Assembly: GCA_001556125.1 (NCBI GenBank)
Contig: LSIG01000126.1
Location: 1 to 38,856 of the forward strand
DNA from: Rhizobiales bacterium CCH10-E5
GTDB taxonomy: Bacteria > Pseudomonadota > Alphaproteobacteria > Rhizobiales > Beijerinckiaceae
Reading direction: 5' to 3'
Length of the DNA: 38,856 nucleotides
In this document: piece after piece, positions 24,353 through 31,548 of the stretch
Layout: every line of letters starts with the position of its first letter
Numbering within the stretch: position 1 is the first letter of the stretch
Translations under genes and position numbers: made by a program
Notes under the pieces: model-generated
The model's input: the letters and a program-made list of their open reading frames with translations, nothing else
What the model was told of the DNA's origin: nothing
Databases searched by the model: none

Positions 24353-25450
24353 ATGCTGGGCCAGGCCTTCGGGCTCTACAGCCACATGCGCAACAACCGG
24401 ATCAGGTCGGGCTTCCTGATCGCCGGCCTTTTCGCCCTCGTCTATGTCACGGTCTGGGGCCTGCTGCTGGTGGGCTATGGCTATGGCGGTGTGCCGCGCG
24501 GAACCACCGCCTATGCCGAGGCCGGGCGGACCTTCTGGCGGTGGCTGCCCTTCACCACGCTCGCGGCCGGGGCCTGGGTCTTTATCGGCTTTCGCATCAA
24601 TGTCGGGCTGATCGGCGCGATGGCGGGAGCCAAGGGGCTGACGCGGGACGACAACCCCAAGCTCTACCGGATGCTGGAGAACCTCTGCATCTCGCGCGGG
24701 CTGACCGTCCCCAAGCTCGCCATCGTCGAGAGCGAGGCACTGAACGCCTTCGCGAGCGGCGTCAACGACAAGCAGTTCACGGTCACGGTGACGAGCGGCC
24801 TGCTGGCGCAGCTCAACGATGCCGAGATCGAGGCCGTGCTGGCGCATGAGCTGACCCATATCCGCAATGGCGACGTCCGCCTGATGATCATCGCCGTCGT
24901 GATCGCGGGTGTCATCTCGCTGGTCGGGGAAATCGTCTTCCGCGGGCTGTCGCGCAGCCGCATCCGGATATCGTCCGACGATGCGAAGAAGGGCAGCGGC
25001 GTCGCGATCCTGATCGGCTTCGCGGTGATCGCGCTGTCGTGGTTCCTGGCCGTGGTGATCCGGCTCTCGCTCTCGCGCTCGCGCGAGTATCTGGCCGATG
25101 CGGGGGCGGTCGAGCTGACCAAGAACCCGGATGCGATGATCTCGGCCCTGCTCAAGATCGCCGGCCGCGCCGACATCGAGGGCGTGCCGTCCGGCGTGAT
25201 GGACATGTGTTTCGAGAACGACCCCGACGATTTCGCCGACCTGTTCTCGACCCATCCCTCGGTGACGAAGCGTGTTCAGGCGCTGATCCAGACCGCCGGA
25301 GGGCGCATGCCGGCGATGCCGCCGCAGCCGCCGCGCGTGGCGGAGCGCCAAGATCTGCCGACGATGGTCGCGGAATCGGCCGCAGGTGTCGATCCGGCCG
25401 CCCGGGGTCCCTGGGCGCGGCCGCCCGGAGGCGGAAGCGCCAGTCCCTAA
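24353..25450 (+). CDS. M48-family membrane metalloprotease (HtpX-like)
   Basis: A 365-residue inner-membrane zinc protease. The zinc site is H165-E166-x-x-H169 in VLAHELTHIRNGD, and the third ligand is the glutamate of SLSRSREYLADAGAVEL. Hydrophobic helices lie at about 20-43, 66-90, 176-198 and 222-245. SEALNAFASG and DLFSTHPSVTKRVQAL complete the M48 pattern. The C-terminal 60 residues are Pro/Ala-rich and probably disordered. E. coli HtpX degrades damaged membrane proteins. This version is longer at the N terminus and belongs to the LemA-linked type. It is probably co-transcribed with lemA and converges with the isomerase gene. Confidence 0.93.
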   Translation: MLGQAFGLYSHMRNNRIRSGFLIAGLFALVYVTVWGLLLVGYGYGGVPRGTTAYAEAGRTFWRWLPFTTLAAGAWVFIGFRINVGLIGAMAGAKGLTRDDNPKLYRMLENLCISRGLTVPKLAIVESEALNAFASGVNDKQFTVTVTSGLLAQLNDAEIEAVLAHELTHIRNGDVRLMIIAVVIAGVISLVGEIVFRGLSRSRIRISSDDAKKGSGVAILIGFAVIALSWFLAVVIRLSLSRSREYLADAGAVELTKNPDAMISALLKIAGRADIEGVPSGVMDMCFENDPDDFADLFSTHPSVTKRVQALIQTAGGRMPAMPPQPPRVAERQDLPTMVAESAAGVDPAARGPWARPPGGGSASP

Positions 25451-25460
25451 GTCAAGGGCC

Positions 25461-26069
25461 TCAGCGGCCGTGGCGCGACCAGTCCAGCGCCTCCTCCAGA
25501 CGATCGTCGCCCCAGAAGATCTCACCATCCTCCGTGACAAAAGTCGGCGCGCCGAAGATGCCGAGCGATTTGGCGTATTCGATCTCGGCCCGCAGGCGGC
25601 CCTTGACCTCCTCGCTGCGAGACGCGGCGTAGGCAGTGCCCGGATCGGCCCCGGCCTCCTTCAGCGCCGCATTCAGAACCGCCTCCTCCGCGATGTTGCG
25701 GCCTTCGCCGAATCCGGCCCTGAACAGCGCTTTCGAGAAGGCGGGCAGCCAACCCGCCTCGCGACCGGCCAAGGCGAGCCGGGCGGCGATCAGAGAGTTC
25801 TGCGGAAACGTCTCGGGCCTGACGAGGGGAAGCCCGATCCGGCCGGCCCGGCGCTCCACGTCCCGCCACATATAGCGGCCCTTGCTCGGATAGAGCGCGA
25901 AAGGCGAGGTCGACCAGCCCTGGGCGGCGAAGATCGGCCCAAGCAGGAAGGGGCGCCAGCGGAGACTGACGCCGGCAGCCTCCGCCAGCGGCTCGATCCT
26001 CAACGCGCTCAGAAAGGAATAGGGCGATGCGAACTCATACCAGAAGTCCAGAACAGGACGGTTCGGCAT
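25461..26069 (-). CDS. DsbA-fold isomerase, 2-hydroxychromene-2-carboxylate isomerase-like
   Basis: A 202-residue protein of the DsbA/kappa-GST family. It opens with VLDFWYEFASPYSFLSALRI: the usual CxxC is replaced by a serine (SPYS), as in glutathione-dependent 2-hydroxychromene-2-carboxylate isomerases. GIFGAPTFVTEDGEIFWGDDRLEEAL near the C terminus carries the cis-Pro (GAPTF) and the standard FWGxDR ending. In naphthalene degradation such enzymes isomerise chromene carboxylate; outside such pathways the substrate is unknown. No aromatic catabolism genes lie nearby, so the name is structural. The ATG at 26069 has CCGGAGG upstream. Confidence 0.87.
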   Translation of the reverse strand: MPNRPVLDFWYEFASPYSFLSALRIEPLAEAAGVSLRWRPFLLGPIFAAQGWSTSPFALYPSKGRYMWRDVERRAGRIGLPLVRPETFPQNSLIAARLALAGREAGWLPAFSKALFRAGFGEGRNIAEEAVLNAALKEAGADPGTAYAASRSEEVKGRLRAEIEYAKSLGIFGAPTFVTEDGEIFWGDDRLEEALDWSRHGR

Positions 26070-26321
26070 TCGGCCTCCGGAGCAATCAGTTCGGTGTGGC
26101 GTCGCGCCTCGGCAAGGTGAGCCTCCGACGGCGCGACTGCAAGACAAGGTGCGATGCCCAAGCGTCATCCACCCGAGTCATCAACACCCATCCATCAGGC
26201 GAGGACGCGCGACCGATCAAAAGGTTCCGATTGCGTCGCCCCCGACGCTGGGATAGTGCGCCATTGCGTTCGAAAAGCGGCTTCCACGCCGCCAAGCCGC
26301 AGCAGCAGGATGATGACCCAG

Positions 26322-27554
26322 ATGACCGAGAAAAGCGTGAAAAAGGTCGTGCTCGCCTATTCCGGGGGGCTCGACACCTCGATCATCCTGAAGTGGCTGC
26401 AGACGACCTATGGCTGCGAGGTCATCACCTTCACCGCCGATCTCGGCCAGGGCGAGGAGCTCGGTCCGGCGCGCGACAAGGCGCTGCTGCTCGGGATCAA
26501 GCCGGAAAACATCTTCATCGAGGACCTGCGCGAGGAATTCGTCCGCGACTACGTCTTCCCGATGTTTCGCGCCAATGCGGCCTATGAGGGCGTCTATCTG
26601 CTCGGCACCTCGATCGCGCGGCCGCTGATCGGCAAGAAGCTCATCGAGATCGCCGAGCGGCTCGGTGCCGACGCCATCTCCCATGGCGCCACCGGCAAGG
26701 GCAACGACCAGGTCCGCTTCGAGCTGACGGCCTATGCGCTCAAACCCGACGTCGTCGTGATCGCGCCCTGGCGCGAATGGGACCTGCGCTCCCGCGAGCA
26801 GCTGATCGCCTTCGCCGAGCAGCACCAGATCCCGATCGCCAAGGACAAGCGCGGCGAGGCGCCGTTCTCGGTCGACGCCAACCTGCTGCACGCCTCCTCC
26901 GAGGGCAAGGTGCTGGAAGATCCCGCGCAGGAAGTGCCCGATTACGTCTATTCCCGCACGATCTCGCCCGAGGACGCGCCCGACCGGCCGACCATCGTCA
27001 ACATCGACTTCGAGACCGGCGACGCCTGCGCGATCGACGGCGTGAAGATGTCGCCGGCGACGCTGCTCGCCAAGCTGAACGAACTCGGCCGCGACAACGG
27101 CATCGGCCGGCTCGACCTCGTCGAGAACCGCTTCGTCGGCATGAAGTCGCGCGGCATGTACGAGACGCCCGGCGGCACGATCCTGGCCGTCGCGCATCGC
27201 GCCATCGAGTCGATCACGCTCGACCGCGGCGCGGCCCATCTCAAGGACCAGATCATGCCGCAATATGCGGAGCTGATCTATAATGGCTTCTGGTTCTCGC
27301 CGGAGCGCGAGATGCTGCAGGCACTGATCGACAAGAGCCAGGAGTTCGTCACCGGCCAGGTCCGCCTCAAGCTCTACAAGGGTGGCGTCCACGTCATCGG
27401 CCGCTCGAGCCCCTATTCGCTCTACGACCAGGACCTCGTCACCTTCGAGGAAGGCGCCGTGGCCTATGACCATCGCGACGCGGCGGGCTTCATCAAGCTG
27501 AACGCGCTGCGTCTGCGCACGCTGGGCCAGCGCAAGAAGAAGCTCGGCCTCTGA
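26322..27554 (+). CDS. argG: Argininosuccinate synthase
   Basis: ArgG joins citrulline and aspartate with ATP to form argininosuccinate in arginine biosynthesis. The 410-residue protein has the ATP pyrophosphatase loop [16 protein letters not shown] near its start, [17 protein letters not shown], and the type-1 segment [16 protein letters not shown]. The tail contains [23 protein letters not shown]. Start choice: ATGs at 26310, 26313 and 26322 are all in frame and close to an AGCAGGA ribosome site; 26322 ([10 protein letters not shown]) best matches family N termini. The 250-base gap upstream (26070-26321) holds no gene; a weak TTGCGT and ATAGTG pair, 16 bases apart, is a possible promoter. 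A terminator follows. Confidence 0.97.
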   Translation: MTEKSVKKVVLAYSGGLDTSIILKWLQTTYGCEVITFTADLGQGEELGPARDKALLLGIKPENIFIEDLREEFVRDYVFPMFRANAAYEGVYLLGTSIARPLIGKKLIEIAERLGADAISHGATGKGNDQVRFELTAYALKPDVVVIAPWREWDLRSREQLIAFAEQHQIPIAKDKRGEAPFSVDANLLHASSEGKVLEDPAQEVPDYVYSRTISPEDAPDRPTIVNIDFETGDACAIDGVKMSPATLLAKLNELGRDNGIGRLDLVENRFVGMKSRGMYETPGGTILAVAHRAIESITLDRGAAHLKDQIMPQYAELIYNGFWFSPEREMLQALIDKSQEFVTGQVRLKLYKGGVHVIGRSSPYSLYDQDLVTFEEGAVAYDHRDAAGFIKLNALRLRTLGQRKKKLGL

Positions 27555-27586
27555 GCCGGGCGACCGGACGTCGACGACGCGATCGC

Positions 27587-27616
27587 GGGCCGCCTTTCAG
27601 GCGGCCCTTTTCGTTT
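27587..27616 (+). terminator. Rho-independent terminator of argG, overlapping the end of the hxlR gene
   Basis: GGGCCGCCT (27587-27595), loop TTC, AGGCGGCCC (27599-27607), then TTTTCGTTT. The plus-strand T-run makes it a convincing argG terminator. The stem also encodes the last codons and stop of the convergent regulator gene (stop at 27597-27599). Confidence 0.82.
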
Positions 27617-27995
27617 CCGCCCGCGTTTCCAGCACGGCCGGGTAATGCGTCTCCGCCCATTCGACGAGGCCGAGCAGCGGGCCGGCGAAGCTGCGCCCGA
27701 GCGGGGTCAACGAGTAGGTCACGCTGGGCGGGACGGTCGGCTGGACGTCGCGATGGACGAGACCGTCCGCCTCCAGGGTTCGCAGGGTCTGCGTCAGCAT
27801 CCGCTTGGAGATGTCGGGAATCTGGCGGTGCAGCGCGCTGAAGCGCTTCGGCCCGGCCGCGAGGCTGCAGATCAGAAGCGTCGACCAACGGTCGCCCAGC
27901 TTGTCCAGCAGCCCCCTCACCGGACAGCGGTCCGGATCGAGCTGCAGGGTCCGCCAGAGTTCGAACTTGGCGCCCAGCGCCGCGCAAGCATCCAT
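27597..27995 (-). CDS. HxlR-family winged-helix transcriptional regulator
   Basis: A 132-residue regulator. The core [21 protein letters not shown], then [37 protein letters not shown], is the HxlR winged helix (quoted as two family segments), and SYLTPLG-like [10 protein letters not shown] completes the wing. A cysteine precedes the domain (DRCPVRG, Cys24), the position used for redox or electrophile sensing in several HxlR proteins such as HypR, QorR and YodB. The ATG at 27995 has TGGAGGAACCC upstream. It is divergent from a qorB-like gene, the same pairing as E. coli ytfH-ytfG (qorB), so it probably controls that gene and itself through the dyad at 28048-28076. Confidence 0.9.
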   Translation of the reverse strand: MDACAALGAKFELWRTLQLDPDRCPVRGLLDKLGDRWSTLLICSLAAGPKRFSALHRQIPDISKRMLTQTLRTLEADGLVHRDVQPTVPPSVTYSLTPLGRSFAGPLLGLVEWAETHYPAVLETRAETKRAA

Positions 27996-28047
27996 CGGGT
28001 TCCTCCACGGTAACCTGGTGACGCGAAAGTGCCGTCTTTCGCCGGCC

Positions 28048-28076
28048 TAACCAAGTCTCTATCTGAGACCGGGTTA
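28048..28076. promoter_or_regulatory. Inverted-repeat operator candidate in the hxlR/qorB-like divergent region
   Basis: TAACCAAGTCTC (28048-28059), spacer TATCT, GAGACCGGGTTA (28065-28076): 10 of 12 positions are complementary. A further GGTAACC (28009-28015) lies near the regulator's start, and GGTTACC (28072-28078) overlaps the right arm. TGAGACCGG also occurs twice, at 28064 and 28082. The size and position suit an HxlR dimer site. Confidence 0.55.
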
Positions 28077-28098
28077 CCACATGAGACCGGAGTATTCC

Positions 28099-28965
28099 AT
28101 GTCCAATCCCCGTTATGCCGTCACCGGCGCCAGCGGCCAGCTCGGCCGCCTCGTCGTCGCGGCGCTGGTCGCGCGGGTCGGCGCGGCCGCCGTGGCCGCC
28201 ATCGTCCGCGACCCCGCCCGGGCCGCCGGGCTGTTTCCCACGGGCGTCGTCATCCGAGCGGGCGACTATGACCAGCCGGCTTCGCTCGAAGCGGCGTTCG
28301 CCGGCGTCGAGCGGCTGCTGCTGATCTCATCCAACGCGATCGGCCAGCGCCTGGCCCAGCACCGCAATGCGATTGCGGCCGCCAAGCAGGCCGGTGTCGC
28401 GCGCATCGCCTATACGAGCGTGCTGCGCGCCGACATCTCGCCGCTGGGCCTCGCCGAGGAGCACCGTCAGACCGAGAGCGCTCTGGTCGAGAGCGGCCTG
28501 CCCCACAGCCTGCTGCGCAATGGCTGGTACACGGAGAACTACGCTGCCTCGATCCCGCCTGCCCTGGCGCATGGCGCGTTCATCGGCAGCGCGGGAGCCG
28601 GCCGCATCGCGAGCGCGGCGCGGATCGACTATGCGGAAGCGGCAGCGATCGCGCTCGTCTCCGACGATGCGCCGCGCGTCGTGCATGAGCTGGCTGGCGA
28701 CAGCTCCTATTCGCTGGCCGAATTCGCCGCTGAACTCTCCCGCCAGACCGGCAAGACGATCCCCTATGTCGACATGCCGGAGGCCCAGTATCGAGGTGCG
28801 CTTCTGGGCGCCGGACTGCCCGAGCCTCTGGCGGCGCTGATCGCCGATTCCGATGCGGCGGCGGCCAAGGGCGCTCTCGACGACGGCACGCGGACGCTAT
28901 CGCGGCTCATCGGCAGACCAACAACGCCTTTCGCCACGACGATCGCGGATGCGCTACGCGGCTGA
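28099..28965 (+). CDS. NmrA-like NAD(P)H:quinone oxidoreductase, QorB (YtfG) type
   Basis: A 288-residue atypical short-chain dehydrogenase. It opens with RYAVTGASGQLGRLVV (dinucleotide loop), followed by VAAIVRDPARAAGL, LLLISSNAIGQR, IAYTSVLRADISPLGLAEEH and LLRNGWYTENY, which together are the QorB/YtfG pattern. E. coli QorB reduces quinones with NADPH. Reduction of toxic quinones fits control by the divergent HxlR regulator, which may sense them through its cysteine. The ATG at 28099 has CCGGAG upstream and is preferred to the ATG at 28081. The substrate is unproven. Confidence 0.88.
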   Translation: MSNPRYAVTGASGQLGRLVVAALVARVGAAAVAAIVRDPARAAGLFPTGVVIRAGDYDQPASLEAAFAGVERLLLISSNAIGQRLAQHRNAIAAAKQAGVARIAYTSVLRADISPLGLAEEHRQTESALVESGLPHSLLRNGWYTENYAASIPPALAHGAFIGSAGAGRIASAARIDYAEAAAIALVSDDAPRVVHELAGDSSYSLAEFAAELSRQTGKTIPYVDMPEAQYRGALLGAGLPEPLAALIADSDAAAAKGALDDGTRTLSRLIGRPTTPFATTIADALRG

Positions 28966-29023
28966 AGCCGAACCAAACGGTCTCTCGGGCGTTGGAAGCG
29001 ACCTGCTCCCGAGAGGCCCTGTC

Positions 29024-29389
29024 ATGATCCGCCTGCTGCCGACCACCCTCCTCGCCGCTGCCCTGCTTGCCGCGACGGCGCAAGCCCAGACCGCGGGACC
29101 GACCTCGGGCGCGCCGGCCGAAAAGCCGGCCTCGCCCGCGGTTGCGCTTTGCAAGAATGCGGCACTCCACACGCTTTCGGCGCGAGAGCCTGAGATCAAG
29201 GACATCTATGTCGACGAGGATGGCGCGACGATCGCCGTCTCGGAGACGAAGGTCGAAGATACCCCCGTTACGCGCATCATCATGGCCGAGGCCTATCTGC
29301 GGACCGACCGTTCGGACAAGCCCCGGCGCTTCCTCTGCCTGCTCGGCGAGAAGGACAAGGTGCTGCTGACCTTCTTCACCGCCCGCTGA
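29024..29389 (+). CDS. Small secreted protein, function unknown
   Basis: A 121-residue protein that I do not recognise. The N terminus MIRLLPTTLLAAALLAATAQAQ is a signal peptide (cleavage after AQA), followed by a short Pro/Ala/Gly linker. The mature part of about 85 residues contains one Cys early (VALCKNAALHTL) and one late (RRFLCLLGEKDKVLLTFF). These could form a disulfide bridging a compact beta-rich domain (IKDIYVDEDGATIAVSETKV). It lies 58 bases after the qorB-like gene on the same strand, so it may be co-transcribed. It converges with the DUF2188-like gene. Confidence 0.65.
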   Translation: MIRLLPTTLLAAALLAATAQAQTAGPTSGAPAEKPASPAVALCKNAALHTLSAREPEIKDIYVDEDGATIAVSETKVEDTPVTRIIMAEAYLRTDRSDKPRRFLCLLGEKDKVLLTFFTAR

Positions 29390-29397
29390 GGGCGGCG

Positions 29398-29420
29398 GCC
29401 CTCCGCATCAAGCGGAGGGC
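29398..29420. terminator. Hairpin shared by the convergent secreted-protein and DUF2188-like genes
   Basis: GCCCTCCGC (29398-29406), loop ATCAA, GCGGAGGGC (29412-29420): a perfect 9-bp stem. The loop contains the stop codon of the minus-strand gene (29408-29410), and the plus-strand stop lies 8 bases before it. T-tracts are poor on both sides. Confidence 0.55.
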
Positions 29421-29659
29421 TCGTCGACGACGCGCGTCGCCGGCCGGTCACGCCCGTCCGCGACCTCCTCGTGCCAGCGGCCCTGCTCATCCTGATAGAC
29501 GATTCCGTCCGTCGTGCCGGCGAGGGTCTGGCGCGCGGCCGCGTCATTGGCCGCCTTCAGCGCGGCGTCGTGGGATGGATAGGTTTCCGAGAGCACATCC
29601 TGGACCTTGTAGGCCCAGCCGCCGTCATGCTCGACGATTTCGTACCTGACCGTGACCAT
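29408..29659 (-). CDS. DUF2188-like small protein
   Basis: An 83-residue soluble protein. YEIVEHDGGWAYKVQDVLSETYPSHDAALKAANDAA and DGIVYQDEQGRWHEE resemble DUF2188 proteins: a short beta strand, GGWAYKV, then an alanine-rich helix carrying AA-A-AA. The function is unknown. The ATG at 29659 has AGGAGAG as ribosome site, and that site lies in one arm of a hairpin (29664-29685). It follows fabI by 53 bases on the same strand and may be co-transcribed with it. Confidence 0.65.
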   Translation of the reverse strand: MVTVRYEIVEHDGGWAYKVQDVLSETYPSHDAALKAANDAAARQTLAGTTDGIVYQDEQGRWHEEVADGRDRPATRVVDEPSA

Positions 29660-29663
29660 CGCA

Positions 29664-29685
29664 GCTCTCCTGATTGCGGGAGAGC
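29664..29685 (-). promoter_or_regulatory. Hairpin that can hide the ribosome site of the DUF2188-like gene
   Basis: GCTCTCC (29664-29670) pairs with GGAGAGC (29679-29685) across an 8-base loop. On the mRNA the 3' arm holds the AGGAGAG ribosome site, seven bases from the ATG at 29659. It may be a translational switch or simply the 3' end hairpin of fabI. Confidence 0.45.
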
Positions 29686-29712
29686 AACCCGACGGAGCCG
29701 GCGCGGGTTCCC

Positions 29713-30540
29713 TCAATCGCCTTGATCGGCGGCGCGCAGCCCGTCGAGCACCGGCATCGAGGTGATGTGGTAGCCGGCATCGACATGGTGGATGTCGCCG
29801 GTGACTCCACCCGAGAGGTCGGACAGGTAATACAGCGCCGAGCCGCCGATCTCCTCCAGCGAGACCGACTTCCGCAGCGGCGAGTTCGCCCGCTGCCAGG
29901 AATACATCGCACGCGCGTCCGAGATGCCCGCGCCGGCGAGTGTCCGCACCGGCCCGGGCGAGAGCGCGTTCACGCGGATACCGCGCGGGCCGTAGTCGCC
30001 GGCGAGATAGCGCACGCTGGCCTCCAGCGCCGCCTTGGCCACGCCCATCACGTTGTAGTTCGGCATGATCCGGGTCGAGCCGCCATAGGTCAGCGTGATC
30101 ATGCTGCCGCCCTTCGGCATGCGCTCGGCGGCCCGCTTCGCCACCTCGGTGAAGGAGAAGCAGGAGATCACCATGGTCCGCGAGAAGTTCTCGCGGCTGG
30201 TGTCGGCATAGAGTCCCTTGAGCTCGTTCTTGTCAGAAAAGCCGATGGCGTGGACGATGAAGTCCAGCGTGTTGCGCTCGGGATCGCCGCCCCAGGCCTC
30301 GTCGATCGCAGCGAAGGTCGCGTCCACCGTCGCGATGTCCTCGACATCGCAGGGCAGGACGAGCGTCGAGTCGACGCTGTCGGCCAGGGGCTTCACGCGC
30401 TTGCCGAGCGCTTCGCCCTGATAGGTGAAAGCCATCTCAGCGCCGTGGGCCTTCAGGGTGCGCGCGATGCCCCAGGCGATCGAGTTCTGGTTGGCGACGC
30501 CCATGACGAGGCCGCGCTTGTTGTGCATCAGGGGGAGCAT
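29713..30540 (-). CDS. fabI: Enoyl-[acyl-carrier-protein] reductase (NADH), FabI
   Basis: FabI performs the last reduction of each fatty-acid elongation round. The 275-residue protein carries LVMGVANQNSIAWGIA (dinucleotide site) and IVHAIGFSDKNELKG. The catalytic residues are Y152 in TLTYGG, Y162 and K169 in NYNVMGVAKAALE, matching Y146, Y156 and K163 of E. coli FabI. The start may be 30540 or the ATG four codons later (MHNKRGLVMG). The usual rhizobial order is fabA-fabB-fabI; here a DUF3303 gene and a vapBC pair lie between fabB and fabI. The vapC stop is 21 bases upstream, so fabI is likely read from transcripts that pass through the toxin genes. Confidence 0.96.
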   Translation of the reverse strand: MLPLMHNKRGLVMGVANQNSIAWGIARTLKAHGAEMAFTYQGEALGKRVKPLADSVDSTLVLPCDVEDIATVDATFAAIDEAWGGDPERNTLDFIVHAIGFSDKNELKGLYADTSRENFSRTMVISCFSFTEVAKRAAERMPKGGSMITLTYGGSTRIMPNYNVMGVAKAALEASVRYLAGDYGPRGIRVNALSPGPVRTLAGAGISDARAMYSWQRANSPLRKSVSLEEIGGSALYYLSDLSGGVTGDIHHVDAGYHITSMPVLDGLRAADQGD

Positions 30541-30561
30541 GGGGACCGTTCGGTTCTGGCG

Positions 30562-30969
30562 TCAGGAGCAAGGGAGAGCGGAAGGCAGGTCGGTCTGGCT
30601 GAAGTCGTTACCTTTGAAGAGGATCGATGCTCCGGCGAGTTGCGCCGCGGCATAGGCGAAGCAATCGCCCATGTTGAGCGCAGCCGGGTGCCGGCCTTTG
30701 CCGAAGCGGTCGAACGCAGCGAGTGCGCCATCGGCATGCGCAGCTTCGTGAGGCGCGACACTGATCGCGCCTCGCGCCAGAAACTCCAGCACCGTCGCCT
30801 GGGCCAGATCGACCGCAAGGCCGCGCACCCGCACCAGGGCGACGGTCGCCTCATAGATCGCGAGCGGCGAGGTGAAACGCCGATCCGGGCCTGTCAGCGG
30901 CGTCCCGAACTGTTCGAAACCAGCCTCTTCGAGAAGCACGGCGACAATGACCGAGGCATCGACATACAT
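30562..30969 (-). CDS. vapC: PIN-domain ribonuclease toxin, VapC family (second pair)
   Basis: A 135-residue PIN-domain RNase of a different lineage from the one at 20.3 kb. D4 in MYVDASVIVAVL, the glutamate of IYEATVAL, the aspartate of NMGDCFAYAAA and the GNDFSQTD ending are the expected acidic residues. RFTSPLAIYEATVALVR and LNMGDCFAYA are typical of VapC proteins paired with Rv0623-like VapB. The start lies one base after the vapB stop. The frame is intact. It lies inside the fatty-acid operon, just upstream of fabI. Confidence 0.92.
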   Translation of the reverse strand: MYVDASVIVAVLLEEAGFEQFGTPLTGPDRRFTSPLAIYEATVALVRVRGLAVDLAQATVLEFLARGAISVAPHEAAHADGALAAFDRFGKGRHPAALNMGDCFAYAAAQLAGASILFKGNDFSQTDLPSALPCS

Positions 30970-30970
30970 G

Positions 30971-31210
30971 CTAGATGTCGCCCGACAGCTCGTCGTAGAA
31001 CGCCTTATCGGCCTTCAATCCGGTTTTTGGGTAGGCCGCGACGCGCTGCTGCAAATCCCGGATGCGCTCCAGAAACGGAACGCTCTGGTCCATTTGACGA
31101 AGCTCGTTCTGAACGGCCTGCTTCACCGCGTCAGTCAGGCTGACGCCTTTACGCGCCGCCAGTTCCCGCACGGCACGGTCGGCCTCTGGATCGCGAATGT
31201 GAAAAGCCAT
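30971..31210 (-). CDS. vapB: Antitoxin VapB, Rv0623-like family
   Basis: A 79-residue antitoxin. The N-terminal part MAFHIRDPEADRAVRELAARKGVSLTDAV is the ribbon-helix-helix-like DNA-binding segment of the Rv0623 family (AFHIRDPEAD is diagnostic). LERIRDLQQRVAAYP and a C-terminal ADKAFYDELSGDI bind the toxin; the ending Y-DELSG is highly characteristic. The ATG at 31210 has ACGGAGGC upstream; an upstream in-frame start is less likely. Two phased GTCTAGAC palindromes lie directly upstream and are the expected self-repression sites. Confidence 0.92.
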   Translation of the reverse strand: MAFHIRDPEADRAVRELAARKGVSLTDAVKQAVQNELRQMDQSVPFLERIRDLQQRVAAYPKTGLKADKAFYDELSGDI

Positions 31211-31222
31211 CCCGGCGCCTCC

Positions 31223-31251
31223 GTCTAGACGAGGCTTATAACCGTCTAGAC
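31223..31251 (-). promoter_or_regulatory. Paired GTCTAGAC operators bracketing the vapBC -10 box
   Basis: The perfect palindrome GTCTAGAC occurs at 31223-31230 and 31244-31251. Their centres are 21 bases apart, two helical turns, so both would face the same side of the DNA. Between them the minus strand reads TATAAG (31235-31240), a good -10 box. A weak -35 (GTGACG) lies at 31258-31263. This suits cooperative binding of a VapBC complex. Confidence 0.7.
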
Positions 31252-31264
31252 ACAACCCGTCACG

Positions 31265-31537
31265 CTACAAGTGCTTCTTCACCGCCGCGGCCGTGTCCTT
31301 GGACGAGGCCAGCGGCACGATCTCGAAGCGGGCGAGATCGCCCCAGGCCAGCACCCATTCCTGCAGCTTGGTGACGTCGTCGCACTGCATCACCTGGAAG
31401 CAGCGCGCGAAATCGGCGGAGATCCAGCTGTCGACATAGGTCAGGCCGTCCGGAATCATCCGGCCCTTCTCGTGGAAGCGGGCATAGATCTCCTTCACCC
31501 GCGCCTGGTCGAAGTGCTCGATCACCATGAAGAGCAT
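31265..31537 (-). CDS. DUF3303-family protein
   Basis: A 90-residue soluble protein with a ferredoxin-like fold, as in muconolactone-isomerase-type dimers. MLFMVIEHF, GRMIPDGLTYVDSWI, RCFQVMQCDD and EWVLAWGDLARFEIVPLASS match the DUF3303 family. The function is unknown. It starts 11 bases after the fabB stop and so belongs to the fab operon. The vapB promoter region begins right after its stop, which marks the left junction of the toxin-antitoxin pair. Confidence 0.85.
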   Translation of the reverse strand: MLFMVIEHFDQARVKEIYARFHEKGRMIPDGLTYVDSWISADFARCFQVMQCDDVTKLQEWVLAWGDLARFEIVPLASSKDTAAAVKKHL

Positions 31538-31548
31538 GGTCGGTTCCC

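Noticed and set aside
26217..27473. A 418-codon minus-strand frame opposite argG
   Set aside because: No similarity and biased composition; argG explains the sequence.
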